From Mesorhizobium sp. YC-39 (GTDB taxonomy: Bacteria > Pseudomonadota > Alphaproteobacteria > Rhizobiales > Rhizobiaceae): a DNA stretch of 64,000 nt. The position numbers and the translations under genes are program-made. Positions 35,037 to 43,950 of this stretch are shown here, one piece after another. The notes under the pieces were generated by a model. That model was given only the letters and a program-made list of their open reading frames with translations. It was not told where the DNA came from and did no database searches. Location of the stretch: positions 558,001-622,000 of the forward strand of contig NZ_JAOWPS010000002.1 in assembly GCF_025753795.1 (NCBI RefSeq). Reading direction: 5' to 3'. Numbering within the stretch: the stretch's first letter is position 1; every line of letters begins with the position of its first letter.

Positions 35037-36493
35037 CAAGCAACCGCCCTACCACGAAACACGCCGTGCCGGCTGCCGGCGATATCTGCCGCCAGTCGGC
35101 GATAGACCTTGCCGAAGCGATCAGGCAGCGCCGCCTGTCGGTGCGCGAGGTGGTGACGGCATTCCTCGACCGGATCGAAGCGGTCAACCCGCTGGTCAAC
35201 GCCATCGTCTCGCTGCGCGATCGTACCGACATCGTGCGCGAGGTCGACGCGGCGGACGCCCATCTGGCGCGAGGCGGAGATGCCGGATCGCTGTTTGGCC
35301 TGCCGATCGCGATCAAGGACCTTGCCCTGACCAAGGGCCTCAGAACCACCTTCGGCTCGCCGATCTTCGCCGATTTCGTGCCTGAGGAGGACGACTTCTT
35401 CGTCGAGCGCGTCCGCAAGGCCGGCGCCATCATCATCGGCAAGACCAATGTTCCCGAATTCGGGCTTGGCTCCAACACTTACAACAGCGTCTTCGGGCCG
35501 ACGCTCAACGCCTTCGATCCGGCCTTGACCGCCGGCGGTTCGAGCGGTGGCGCGGCTGTAGCGCTGGCGCTCGACATGCTTCCCGTCGCCGACGGCAGCG
35601 ACTTTGGCGGCTCGTTGCGCAACCCGGCCGCCTACAACAACGTCTATGGCTTCCGCCCGTCGCAGGGACTTGTCCCGGCCGGGCCGGACCTTGATGTCTT
35701 CCACGCGCAGATGGGCGTGGAAGGACCGATGGGCCGCAACGTGCGCGACATGGCGCTGCTGCTCGACGAGCAGGCCGGCTACCATCCGCGCGCACCGCTC
35801 TCGCATCATAAGCAGGGCTCTTTCCTGACGGGACTGCAAACACCGGTGGCTGGCGGCCGCATCGCCTGGCTCGGCGATCTCGGCGGCCATCTGCCGGTTG
35901 AGGCAGGCATTCTGCCGCTTTGCGAGACCGCTCTCGGCCGCTTCGCCGAAGTTTCCTTTCAGTCTGAGGCGCTGCTGCCGGATATCAACTTCGAAGCACT
36001 TTGGCAGGCTTTTGTGACGCTGCGCCAGGCAAGCAGCGGCTGCGCGCTCAAGGCGCATTATGATGATCCCGTCAAACGCCGGCTTCTGAAGCCGGAAGCG
36101 GTGTGGGAAGTGGAGAACGCAATGCGCCTCACGGCGCCGCAGGTCCACGCCGCCACGGTAAGGCGCTCGTCCTGGCATAAAACGCTGCTGTCGCTGTTCG
36201 AGCGTTTCGACCTCATTGCCCTGCCGACCGCACAGGTCTTCCCGTTCGAGGTCGCCACCCACTGGCCAAGCCAGGTGGCGGGACGCGCCATGGACAGCTA
36301 TCACCGCTGGATGCAGGTTTCCGCCTTCGCCACGCTTGGCGGCTGTCCGGCGATCAGCGTGCCCGTCGGCTTCGACGCCAAGGGGAGGCCAATGGGCATG
36401 CAACTAATCGGGCGTCCGCGTGGCGATATGGCCGTGCTGAAAGCAGCGGCGGCCTATGAAACCATGCTGCCCTGGCAGGCCGGAGCCTCCTGA
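35033..36493 (+). CDS. Amidase signature family amidase
   Basis: 486 aa. The Ser-cisSer-Lys triad is complete: Lys95 (PIAIKDLA), cis-Ser170 (AGGSSGGAAVALAL) and nucleophile Ser194 (DFGGSLRNPAAYN), with the same spacing as GatA. It hydrolyses an amide to acid and ammonia. Not GatA itself, since gatB/gatC are absent and the C-terminal region differs. Translationally coupled to ribokinase by an ATGA overlap, which suggests processing of an N-riboside or nucleoside-derived amide, but this is inference. Confidence 0.9.
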   Translation: MTSNRPTTKHAVPAAGDICRQSAIDLAEAIRQRRLSVREVVTAFLDRIEAVNPLVNAIVSLRDRTDIVREVDAADAHLARGGDAGSLFGLPIAIKDLALTKGLRTTFGSPIFADFVPEEDDFFVERVRKAGAIIIGKTNVPEFGLGSNTYNSVFGPTLNAFDPALTAGGSSGGAAVALALDMLPVADGSDFGGSLRNPAAYNNVYGFRPSQGLVPAGPDLDVFHAQMGVEGPMGRNVRDMALLLDEQAGYHPRAPLSHHKQGSFLTGLQTPVAGGRIAWLGDLGGHLPVEAGILPLCETALGRFAEVSFQSEALLPDINFEALWQAFVTLRQASSGCALKAHYDDPVKRRLLKPEAVWEVENAMRLTAPQVHAATVRRSSWHKTLLSLFERFDLIALPTAQVFPFEVATHWPSQVAGRAMDSYHRWMQVSAFATLGGCPAISVPVGFDAKGRPMGMQLIGRPRGDMAVLKAAAAYETMLPWQAGAS

Positions 36494-36603
36494 AGTCAAT
36501 TCCGCTTCGTCGGCAATCTGTCGCGCCGGCTTGCACCGGCTTCGCCGCCATGCATTGATCTGGTCAGCCGCGTCGTACAGCGGCATTCTGTCGAGGAAAA
36601 CCC

Positions 36604-37218
36604 ATGTCGCTGGAACTCTACATCACCTATGTCGTCGCTTGCATTGTCATCATTCTGGTGCCCGGACCGACGGTGACGCTGATCATCGCCAACAGCATCC
36701 GCCATGGCTCGCGCGCCGGCCTTGCCAATGTCGCCGGCACGCAGGCCGGCCTTGCGATCATGATCGCCATTGTCGGCATCGGCCTGACCTCGCTGATCGC
36801 GGGCATGGGTCACTGGTTTGAATGGGTCAGGCTCATCGGCGCGGCCTACCTGATCTGGATGGGCGTGCAGATGTTCCGCTCCAAGGGGACGCTGAATGCC
36901 GACGGATCGGCGAAAAAACCGCGCGGCGGCTTCTTCCTACAGGGCTTGCTGGTGGCGCTGAGCAACCCCAAGACGCTGGTGTTCTTCGGCGCCTTCTTCC
37001 CCCAGTTCATTGCGCCGCAAGGCAACTACACGCTGCAGATCGTGGTCATGGGCCTCACCGCCATGATCTTCGCCGCCGTATCGGATTCGACCTATGCGCT
37101 CGCCGCCGGCCGCGCCGGGCGTCTGCTCTCGGCCAGCCGCATCAAGCTCATGTCCAGGATCAGCGGCAGCTTCCTGGTCGGCGGCGGTCTTTGGCTGGCG
37201 TTTTCCAAGGCGAAGTAA
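36604..37218 (+). CDS. LysE/RhtB family amino-acid exporter
   Basis: 204 aa, six predicted helices. Starts LELYITYVVACIVIILVPGPTVTLIIANSIRHG, the RhtB opening with the conserved PGP, and has GAAYLIWMGVQMFRS and GLLVALSNPKTLVFFGAFFPQF. Exports amino acids (threonine, homoserine or similar). ATG at 36604 after GAGGAAAACCC. Confidence 0.92.
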   Translation: MSLELYITYVVACIVIILVPGPTVTLIIANSIRHGSRAGLANVAGTQAGLAIMIAIVGIGLTSLIAGMGHWFEWVRLIGAAYLIWMGVQMFRSKGTLNADGSAKKPRGGFFLQGLLVALSNPKTLVFFGAFFPQFIAPQGNYTLQIVVMGLTAMIFAAVSDSTYALAAGRAGRLLSASRIKLMSRISGSFLVGGGLWLAFSKAK

Positions 37219-37246
37219 CGGCGGCAACCTGAAGCCGGCGGGCGAA

Positions 37247-37277
37247 CAAGAAGGCTGATTGAAACTCGGCCTTCTTG
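37247..37277 (+). terminator. Hairpin after the LysE gene
   Basis: CAAGAAGGC (37247-37255) and GCCTTCTTG (37269-37277) give a perfect 9-bp stem with a 13-nt loop, 28 bp after the stop. There is no T-tract, so a rho-independent terminator is possible but not typical. Confidence 0.4.
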
Positions 37278-37306
37278 CCACCAAATGAATCGATGCTTGG
37301 GGATTC

Positions 37307-37630
37307 ATGTCTGTGTTCTGGACTTATGCGGATATAAAAAGGAACGCGTTTGGCGTGATCCTGGTCGGCGCTTTGTTCGCGGTGATGGTTCCCTCGGCTC
37401 TGAACAAATGGGCGGATGACGCAAGCCCGGTCCGGTCGGTTGAAGCGATCGACGCAGCGATCAAAAGTGTTCAGTGGGGCAAAGGACACGGCACTGTTTA
37501 TGTACTTTTTCTCGAAAACGGTTCACCGGTTCTCATCGACGACGATCGTCCGCACCTGATCGGCTCGCGCGTCAGCATTGAACGCGTCACGCGCGACAGC
37601 GGCTCCGTCTCTTACCGTTTCGCCGATTGA
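37307..37630 (+). CDS. Membrane-anchored hypothetical protein, paralogue of the next gene (107 aa)
   Basis: 107 aa: one N-terminal helix (AFGVILVGALFAVMVPSAL) and a beta-rich extracytoplasmic domain (GTVYVLFLENGSPVLIDDDRPHLIGSRVSIERVTRDSGSVSYRF). The domain ending IGSRVSIER...YRF is repeated in the following gene (IGSQVSIER...YRL). The domain resembles small beta-barrels, but no family is recognised. The stop is just before the next start. Confidence 0.6.
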   Translation: MSVFWTYADIKRNAFGVILVGALFAVMVPSALNKWADDASPVRSVEAIDAAIKSVQWGKGHGTVYVLFLENGSPVLIDDDRPHLIGSRVSIERVTRDSGSVSYRFAD

Positions 37631-37635
37631 GCCAC

Positions 37636-38001
37636 ATGGCAAAAGCGCGGTTCGCCCTCACCTTAATGCTCCTGCGGGAAAATCTCCGGGGCATCATTGT
37701 CACCAGCCTTGTTGTAGGCGGCTGCCTCCTTGCAATCGGCGCAATGATTGCAAGGCAGAGCAGTCCCATCGTCAACCTGGAGCCGATGACCGGGACAGTC
37801 GCCACCGTCCTCAACGCATCTCCGTCACCTGATACCGGGATCACCAGCGGATTCCGTTATTTGTACGGAATCCATCTCGACGAAAATGGCCCGTTGGTAT
37901 TCGTCTATGACGATGCGCCACGCGCCATCGGCTCACAAGTCTCGATCGAGCGACAGCATCGCCAGAACGACACCGAAACCTACCGTCTCCTGCGCGAGTG
38001 A
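37636..38001 (+). CDS. Membrane-anchored hypothetical protein, tandem paralogue (121 aa)
   Basis: 121 aa from the ATG at 37636; a TTG at 37627 overlapping the previous stop is also possible. One helix (GIIVTSLVVGGCLLAIGAMIA), then a linker (MTGTVATVLNASPSPDTG) and a beta-rich domain FRYLYGIHLDENGPLVFVYDDAPRAIGSQVSIERQHRQNDTETYRLL that matches the domain of the previous gene. Tandem duplication is the simplest origin. Convergent with the nucleoside hydrolase gene, 9 bp apart. Confidence 0.6.
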   Translation: MAKARFALTLMLLRENLRGIIVTSLVVGGCLLAIGAMIARQSSPIVNLEPMTGTVATVLNASPSPDTGITSGFRYLYGIHLDENGPLVFVYDDAPRAIGSQVSIERQHRQNDTETYRLLRE

Positions 38002-38010
38002 GGAGCGGCC

Positions 38011-38952
38011 CTAAAGCCGCCCCAGCCTTTCCACCAGCAGCGCGAAAAACGCATCATGGTCGATGTCGCGCATCACCATGGCGTTCTTCGGCCGCTTGGT
38101 CACGCGCCACCAGTCGATGACGGTCATGCCCATGGTGAGTTCGGACGCCGTCTCCACGGCAACGTTGCATTTGCGGCCCTTGAACAGCTCCGGCTTCAAC
38201 AGATAGGCGATGACGCAAGGGTCGTGCAGCGGCCCGCCATCGGTGCCGTACTTTTCCTCATCGAAGCGCTCGAAGAATTCCAGCATCTCCGACGTGGCGA
38301 TCCCGACTCTGGTGCCGAGCTTACGGAAGGCCTTGGTGCGTGTGGCGGTGGTCAGCGCCTTGTGGGTGACGTCGAGCGGCATCATGACGATCGGAATACC
38401 GGATTTGAGCACGACATCGGCGGCTTGCGGGTCGACATAGATGTTGAATTCGGCGGTCGGCGTGACATTTCCGCCCTCGAAGAAGCCGCCGCCCATCAGC
38501 ACGATCTCCTTGATGCGCGGCGCAATCTTGGGCTCGCGAATCAGCGCCAGCGCGACGTTGGTGAGCGGCCCGAGCGCGCAGAGCGTGATCGCGCCGCTGT
38601 CTTCCTTCATCAGCGTCTCGACGATGAAATCGACCGCATACTGGTCCTGCAGCTTCATCTTTGGCTCGGGCAAGTCAGGCCCGTTGAGGCCGGTCTTGCC
38701 ATGCACTTCCTCGGCGGTGACCAGTTCGCGCACCAGCGGCCGGATGGCGCCGGAATAGACCTTGATGTCGGGCCTGCCGGCCAGTTCGCAGATCTTGCGG
38801 GCATTCTTTTCGGTAAGCTTCAGCGGCACGTTGCCAGCGACGGCGGTGATGCCGACGATTTCCAGTTCGGGGCTGCCGAGCGCCAGCAATATGGCGACGG
38901 CATCATCCTGGCCGGGATCCGTGTCGATGATGATCTTGCGGGATTGGGGCAT
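38011..38952 (-). CDS. Inosine-uridine preferring nucleoside hydrolase
   Basis: 313 aa. The Ca2+-binding N-terminal signature IIIDTDPGQDDAVAILLAL is intact, as are NVPLKLTEKNA, LGPLTNVALAL, VLMGGGFFEGGNVTPTAEFNIYVDPQAA and the active-site region near GGPLHDPCVIAYLL. It splits nucleosides into base and ribose; the ribokinase at 34131 could use the ribose. Start ATG at 38950-38952 after AAGGAATTGAA. Confidence 0.94.
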   Translation of the reverse strand: MPQSRKIIIDTDPGQDDAVAILLALGSPELEIVGITAVAGNVPLKLTEKNARKICELAGRPDIKVYSGAIRPLVRELVTAEEVHGKTGLNGPDLPEPKMKLQDQYAVDFIVETLMKEDSGAITLCALGPLTNVALALIREPKIAPRIKEIVLMGGGFFEGGNVTPTAEFNIYVDPQAADVVLKSGIPIVMMPLDVTHKALTTATRTKAFRKLGTRVGIATSEMLEFFERFDEEKYGTDGGPLHDPCVIAYLLKPELFKGRKCNVAVETASELTMGMTVIDWWRVTKRPKNAMVMRDIDHDAFFALLVERLGRL

Positions 38953-38998
38953 TTCAATTCCTTGTCTGGGGAGTCTTTTTGGGCGGGGTCTATGGTGG

Positions 38999-39028
38999 CT
39001 TGAACTTGATGGCGGGGCGGACCATATC
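38999..39028 (+). promoter_or_regulatory. Possible RpoH-type heat-shock promoter of hsp20
   Basis: CTTGAA (38999-39004), 17-bp gap, CCATATC (39022-39028), close to the heat-shock sigma pattern CTTGAA...CCCATnT. It is about 70 bp upstream of the hsp20 ATG, which fits a short 5' leader. Assigned mainly because of the downstream gene. Confidence 0.4.
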
Positions 39029-39095
39029 AAGACCATCGGGAAAAATGCCATCCGGGTTTTTCCGCTTTATGTCGCTCTCAAGAGGACACTGTAAC

Positions 39096-39521
39096 ATGAG
39101 CCGAATGACGCCCTTCTCAAGCCCGCTTCTCCTGGGTTTCGACGCTATGGAAAAGACCCTGGAGCGTCTGGCGAAGTCGGGCGACAGCTACCCTCCATAC
39201 AATATCGAGCGCCTCAGCGGCGCCGACGGCAAGACCGAAAGGTTGCGTATCACCCTCGCCGTCGCCGGTTTCGCCGAAAGCGATCTCGATGTCACCACGG
39301 AGGAAAACCAGCTGGTCGTGCGCGGCCGTCAGAACGACGAAACCGAGCGCGAATTCCTTCATCGCGGCATCGCCGCTCGCCAGTTCCAGCGCTGTTTCGT
39401 GCTGGCCGACGGTATGCGGGTGATCGCGGCGGAGCTGAAGAACGGGCTTTTGGCGATCGATCTCGATCGGCCCGAGTCCGAACGGCTGGTACGGAAAATA
39501 AACATTTCGGTGAAAGACTGA
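39096..39521 (+). CDS. Hsp20/alpha-crystallin family small heat-shock protein
   Basis: 141 aa, alphaproteobacterial class A type: PPYNIERLSG...LRITLAVAGFAESDLDVTTEENQLVVRGRQ and a final L-A-I-D-L region with the E-R-L-V-R-K-I-N-I tail, which supplies the IxI motif. Binds unfolding proteins. ATG at 39096 after AAGAGGACACTGTAAC. It is followed 64 bp later by DUF1150, a common pair in Rhizobiales. Confidence 0.93.
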   Translation: MSRMTPFSSPLLLGFDAMEKTLERLAKSGDSYPPYNIERLSGADGKTERLRITLAVAGFAESDLDVTTEENQLVVRGRQNDETEREFLHRGIAARQFQRCFVLADGMRVIAAELKNGLLAIDLDRPESERLVRKINISVKD

Positions 39522-39585
39522 TCTTTACCGATGGCTCTCATGCGAGGCGGCCTTGAGCGGCGCCCTCGCGCCAAGGAGGCTTGAA

Positions 39586-39843
39586 ATGACCAGAACTGAC
39601 GAAAATCTCACCATGACCAATGGCGAATTCGCCCATCTCGGCGAAGGCTCGGTCGCCTATCTCAGGAAAGTGTCGAGCGACGATTTGCGCGGCCGCTTCC
39701 CGGGCCTCGGCGAAATCGCGCCCGGCTTGGAACTGTGGGCGCTGTTTGCCGCCAACGGCCAGCCGATCCTGCTTTCCGATGCCCGCGAACGGGCGCTGGC
39801 GGGCGCCATGGAAAACGACCTGACCACCGTCGCCATTCACTAG
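39586..39843 (+). CDS. DUF1150 family protein
   Basis: 85 aa. Contains the DUF1150 core AYLRKVSSDDLRGRFPGLGEIAPGLELWALFAANGQPILLSDARERALAGA. Function unknown; normally cotranscribed with hsp20 genes, as here. The ATG at 39586 has CAAGGAGGCTTGAA upstream. The tail NDLTTVAIH ends just before a palindromic repeat. Confidence 0.9.
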   Translation: MTRTDENLTMTNGEFAHLGEGSVAYLRKVSSDDLRGRFPGLGEIAPGLELWALFAANGQPILLSDARERALAGAMENDLTTVAIH

Positions 39844-39852
39844 AGCGTGATC

Positions 39853-39875
39853 CCGAAAAGTTGCAGACTTTTCGG
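39853..39875. repeat. Family B short palindromic repeat
   Basis: CCGAAAAGT (39853-39861), 5-nt loop, ACTTTTCGG (39867-39875), flanked by GTGATC and AAGATCA. Same general form (GATC, Gn-AAAAG, CnTTTTC, GATC) as the copies at 50400 and 54543. Common in Rhizobiales intergenic DNA. Lies between convergent DUF1150 and ptsN. Confidence 0.7.
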
Positions 39876-39974
39876 ACAAGATCAAGCAAGGCGATCGGGT
39901 TGGAAACGGACGGGGCCGCCCGCGGCGGCCCTCAACAGGTTTTTAACCAAAACAACTAGCCATCAAGCAGAACA

Positions 39975-40439
39975 TCAGGCTGCGTGCGAGGCCTGCGTGT
40001 CCGACAACAGCGCATGGATTGCGACGGCGTCGCGCGTGCCCCTGATCTTGGCCACCGTGTCGGCATCGCGCAGCACCCGCGCAATGCGCGATAGCGCCTT
40101 GAGGTGATCGGCGCCGGCGCCTTCAGGCGCGAGCAGCAGAAACACCAGATCGACAGGCTGGTCGTCCAGCGCCTCGAAATCGACCGGCGTCTCCAGCCGT
40201 GCGAAGACGCCTGCGATCCGCTTCACTCCGGCCAGCTTGCCGTGTGGAATGGCGATGCCATTGCCGACGCCGGTCGAGCCCAGCCGCTCGCGCTGCAGGA
40301 TGGTGTCGAATACCTCGCGCTCCGCAATGCCGGAAATCGCCGCCGCTCTTTCCGACAATAACTGCAGAAGCTGCTTCTTGGAGTTCGCCTTCAACGCCGG
40401 CATGATCGCCGGAACGCTGATAAGATCGCTCAGATCCAT
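39975..40439 (-). CDS. ptsN: PTS EIIA-Ntr protein PtsN
   Basis: 154 aa with the phospho-accepting His66 in GSTGVGNGIAIPHGK and PVDLVFLLLAPEGAGADHLKAL. Final acceptor of the nitrogen phosphotransfer system; regulates K+ uptake and nitrogen- or carbon-linked functions. Conserved position downstream of rpoN and hpf. Start ATG at 40437-40439. Confidence 0.96.
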   Translation of the reverse strand: MDLSDLISVPAIMPALKANSKKQLLQLLSERAAAISGIAEREVFDTILQRERLGSTGVGNGIAIPHGKLAGVKRIAGVFARLETPVDFEALDDQPVDLVFLLLAPEGAGADHLKALSRIARVLRDADTVAKIRGTRDAVAIHALLSDTQASHAA

Positions 40440-40523
40440 GCTTGAAAATCCCTTGTTCGCCTGCCGCCGCCAGTCCTCGCCCCCTCGCGCGGCCGGCTTC
40501 TTATCCCTGTGCGACCCTGGTCG

Positions 40524-41108
40524 TCATCCCTGGGCGACCTTAGTCGTAGATGGGTCGATCCAGCCGATATTCCCGTCCGGCCGGCGATAGACGATGTTGA
40601 GATGCTCGTTGCCGGCATTGCGGAAGACGAAAACCGGGCTCTCCTTGGTGTCGAGCTCGATGACGGCCGACGCCACCGACATCGTTTGCAGGGTCATGGT
40701 CGATTCGGCGACGATGGCCGGCGCAAAATTCTCCGGAATATCCTCATCGTCGTCGGCAAGCGGCGCCATCACCGTATAGGCGATATCGGTGAGCTCGCCG
40801 TTGGAACCGCCTGAATTGTGCGATTTCAGGCGCCGCTTATAGCGCCTGAGGCGGGTTTCGAGCCGATCCGCCGCGGCCTCGAAAGCCAGCGTCGGATCCT
40901 GCGCATCGCCGGTCGCCTGCAGCGAAGCGCCGGAATCCAGCCGAATCATGCAGTCGGCCGAATAGCGCGATCCCGATTTGATGACCGTGACATGTCCCGA
41001 AAAGCCGCGGTCGAAATATTTGCCGATCGCCTCGCCGACACGGTCGTTGATGCGCGTACGGAACGCATCGCCGATATCCATGTGTTTTCCCGATACGCGC
41101 AGTTTCAT
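40524..41108 (-). CDS. hpf: Long-form ribosome hibernation promoting factor
   Basis: 194 aa: N-terminal S30AE domain (residues about 1-100, LRVSGKHMDIGDAFRTRI) joined by an acidic linker (ADDDEDIPE) to the C-terminal dimerisation domain (ESPVFVFRNAGNEHLNIVYRRPDGNIGWID). The long form forms 100S ribosome dimers in stationary phase. ATG at 41106-41108 after AAGGAAGG. Between rpoN and ptsN as in other rhizobia. Confidence 0.96.
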   Translation of the reverse strand: MKLRVSGKHMDIGDAFRTRINDRVGEAIGKYFDRGFSGHVTVIKSGSRYSADCMIRLDSGASLQATGDAQDPTLAFEAAADRLETRLRRYKRRLKSHNSGGSNGELTDIAYTVMAPLADDDEDIPENFAPAIVAESTMTLQTMSVASAVIELDTKESPVFVFRNAGNEHLNIVYRRPDGNIGWIDPSTTKVAQG

Positions 41109-41388
41109 CTGAAAACTGACCTTCCTTGCTCAGGCTTCAAACTGTCCCGAGTTTATACTCGTGGTCTGTGCGCACAAGCTTTGCGGCGTCACTTGGCGCC
41201 GATTTTAAATCCGAACTTTCCGGTTGATCACAAGCCGCCTTCTTGGCCGTCCCGTGGCCTACGTCGTGACGGACCATTCGCTTGCGGGCATCAAGCCCGC
41301 CTCATGCGGGCGGGCTTCTAGCCACTTCATTGCAGCTTGTCAATGAAGCGCGAAGACTGTGGAAATCCGACGCCTGTGGGAAGTCGAA

Positions 41389-42918
41389 TTAGCGCCCGGC
41401 ACTGGCCAGCGCGCGTTTTTCGCGCCGCCGCTGCACCGATGAGGGAATGTTCATGCCTTCCCGGTACTTGGCGACCGTGCGCCTGGCGATATCGACGCCG
41501 CTTTCCCGCAACATGTCAACAATTGCATCGTCGGAAAGCACATCGACGGGCTTTTCCTCGTCGATCAGCTGCTTGATGCGATCGCGCACCGCTTCCGACG
41601 AATGCGCATCGCCGCCGCCCGACGACGCGATCGAGGCGGTGAAGAAATAGCGCAGTTCGAACACACCACGCGGCGTTAGCATGTATTTGTTCGCCGTGAC
41701 CCGACTGACGGTCGATTCGTGCATGCCGATGGCATCGGCCACCGTGCGCAGGTTGAGCGGCTTCAGATGACGCACGCCATGCACGAGGAAGGCGTCCTGC
41801 TGGCGCACGATCTCGGAGGCGACCTTGAGGATGGTCTTTGCCCGTTGGTCGAGGCTCCGCGTCAGCCAATTGGCGTTTTGCAGGCACTCGGCCAGGAAAT
41901 CCTTTTCCGTCTGGTTTTTGGCATGCGGCGAAACCTGCGCGAAATAGATATGGTCGACCAGCACGCGCGGCAGCGTCTCGGCATTGAGCTCGACCGTCCA
42001 GCTCCCATCATTGGCCGCCCGCACCTCGACATCGGCGACGATTGCGTCGCTGGCGCCGCTCGAAAACGCCATCCCCGGGCGCGGATCGAGCGCCCGGATC
42101 TCGGCCAACATGTCGAGCAGATCCTCCTCGTCGACCCCGCAGATTCGCTTCAGCGTCTGGAAATCGCGCCGCGCCAAGAGTTCGAGATTGGCGATCAAGG
42201 CCTTCATCGCGGGATCGAGCCGATCGCGAACGGCAAGCTGCAGCGCCAGGCACTCGGCGAGGTCGCGAGCAAAGATGCCGGCCGGTTCAAAGGCCTGGCA
42301 GACCGCCAGCACCTTCGCCACCACTGCTTCGTTCGTGCCGAGGCGGGCGGCGATCTCAGCCATGTCGGCGCGCATGTAGCCTGCCTCGTCGAGGCCATCG
42401 GCAAGTTCACCAGCGATCAGGCGTGCCGCCGGATTGGCGAAGGCCAGCGCGACCTGTTCGCCGACGTGATCGCGCAACGTGATCGCGGCGGCAGCCATGT
42501 CCGCCGCGTCGAAGCCTTCGGACGACGACGCGCTGGAACCGTTGCCGGACGCCGATTTCCACTGCGCTGTCAGGTCGGGACCGAGCCGTTCGCTCGTGCC
42601 GGGATCGTCGGGGAACAGATTTTCCAGCGAGGTATCGAGCTTTTCCGAGATCGCCTCGGCGCTCCATGCCGTCTCAGCCTCGAACCAGTCACCGTTGGCG
42701 GCCTCGCCCGGCGTGGCGTCGATCTTCTGCGCCTGGTCGCTCGCGGCATCATTCTGTGGCTCAGCCCGTTCGAGCAAGGGGTTGCGCTCGATCTCGTCGT
42801 CGATGAAGCGCTCGAGCTCGACATGGGTGAACTGCAGCAACCGGATCGACTGCATGAGCTGCGGCGTCATCACCAACGACTGGGACTGTCGTAGTTGTAA
42901 TTTTGCCGCCAACGCCAT
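41389..42918 (-). CDS. rpoN: RNA polymerase sigma-54 factor
   Basis: 509 aa. Region I begins LQLRQSQSLVMTPQLMQSIRLLQFTHVELERFI; an acidic region II follows; the core-binding region and helix-turn-helix lie in VADAIGMHESTVSRVTANKYMLTPRGVFELRYFF; the RpoN box ARRTVAKYREGMNIPSS is near the C-terminus. Required with enhancer-binding activators for nitrogen and dicarboxylate genes. The 280-bp gap to hpf (41109-41388) has no gene. Confidence 0.98.
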   Translation of the reverse strand: MALAAKLQLRQSQSLVMTPQLMQSIRLLQFTHVELERFIDDEIERNPLLERAEPQNDAASDQAQKIDATPGEAANGDWFEAETAWSAEAISEKLDTSLENLFPDDPGTSERLGPDLTAQWKSASGNGSSASSSEGFDAADMAAAAITLRDHVGEQVALAFANPAARLIAGELADGLDEAGYMRADMAEIAARLGTNEAVVAKVLAVCQAFEPAGIFARDLAECLALQLAVRDRLDPAMKALIANLELLARRDFQTLKRICGVDEEDLLDMLAEIRALDPRPGMAFSSGASDAIVADVEVRAANDGSWTVELNAETLPRVLVDHIYFAQVSPHAKNQTEKDFLAECLQNANWLTRSLDQRAKTILKVASEIVRQQDAFLVHGVRHLKPLNLRTVADAIGMHESTVSRVTANKYMLTPRGVFELRYFFTASIASSGGGDAHSSEAVRDRIKQLIDEEKPVDVLSDDAIVDMLRESGVDIARRTVAKYREGMNIPSSVQRRREKRALASAGR

Positions 42919-43131
42919 GGTTCGGTCTCAAACGCTCCGTCTACGCATCCGGACTCTACTTGCGCGAACTGCCGGAAAAAGAATTTTCGCTAGCATGCAT
43001 GAAACTGGCCCGGCTTTTGCTTGTCAAGGCGACGACGAGCAAAACCGGCTCAGACGAGCGTTATCTCCGAGAAAACTGAACAAACTGACCGCTGGTTACC
43101 CGAAAAGTCACACTGACAGAGGATTTCGCGC

Positions 43132-43950
43132 TCAGAGCGTGAATCCCTCGCCGAGATAAAGCCTGCGCACATCCGGATTTGCGACCACTTCGTCGGCCCG
43201 GCCATGGGTCAGCACCTGGCCGGCATGGATGATGTAGGCGCGGTCGATCAGGCCGAGCGTTTCGCGGACATTGTGATCGGTGATGAGCACGCCGATGCCC
43301 CGCGCCGTCAGATGACGCACAAGCTGCTGGATATCGGCAACGGCGATCGGATCGATACCGGCGAAAGGCTCGTCGAGCAGCATATAGGCGGGACGTGTCG
43401 CCAGGGCGCGCGCGATCTCGAGGCGCCGCCGCTCGCCGCCCGACAGCGACAGCGACGGGGCCTTGCGCAGATGGCTGATATGAAACTCCTCGAGCAGTTC
43501 ATCGAGGCTGCGCTCGCGCTCCTTGCGGCTCTTTTCGACCACTTCGAGCACGGCACGGATATTTTGTTCCACGCTCAAGCCGCGAAAGATCGACGCTTCC
43601 TGCGGCAGATAGCCGATGCCAAGGCGAGCACGCCGATACATCGGCATCGAAGTAACGTCGAAGCCATCGATCTCGATCGTGCCTTCGTCGACCGGCACCA
43701 GGCCGGTGACCATGTAGAAGCAGGTCGTCTTGCCGGCGCCGTTGGGGCCGAGCAGTCCGACCGCCTCGCCGGCACGCACGCCTATCGTCACACCGCTGAC
43801 CACCGTGCGGCCCTTGTAGCTCTTGGTCAGGCCCTTGGCGATCAAGGTTCCCTTGAACTTTGCCGTATCGACAGTGACCGTGGCCGGGGCCGCGAGTTTG
43901 CTGGCGGCGCGTCCTGGTAGACGCGCCATCAGCGATGACAGGCCGGCCAT
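43132..43950 (-). CDS. lptB: LPS export ABC transporter ATP-binding protein LptB
   Basis: 272 aa. Walker [13 protein letters not shown] signature [15 protein letters not shown], Walker [13 protein letters not shown] and switch His in [12 protein letters not shown]. The ABC core is preceded by an extra N-terminal stretch of about 30 residues ([27 protein letters not shown]). Powers LPS extraction with LptFG and LptC. Starts with ATGA overlapping the lptA stop. Confidence 0.97.
   Translation of the reverse strand: MAGLSSLMARLPGRAASKLAAPATVTVDTAKFKGTLIAKGLTKSYKGRTVVSGVTIGVRAGEAVGLLGPNGAGKTTCFYMVTGLVPVDEGTIEIDGFDVTSMPMYRRARLGIGYLPQEASIFRGLSVEQNIRAVLEVVEKSRKERERSLDELLEEFHISHLRKAPSLSLSGGERRRLEIARALATRPAYMLLDEPFAGIDPIAVADIQQLVRHLTARGIGVLITDHNVRETLGLIDRAYIIHAGQVLTHGRADEVVANPDVRRLYLGEGFTL

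Noticed and set aside
39853..39875. Hairpin after DUF1150 as a rho-independent terminator
   Set aside because: No T-tract, and the same palindrome type recurs elsewhere; kept as a dispersed repeat, though it might still affect transcription.
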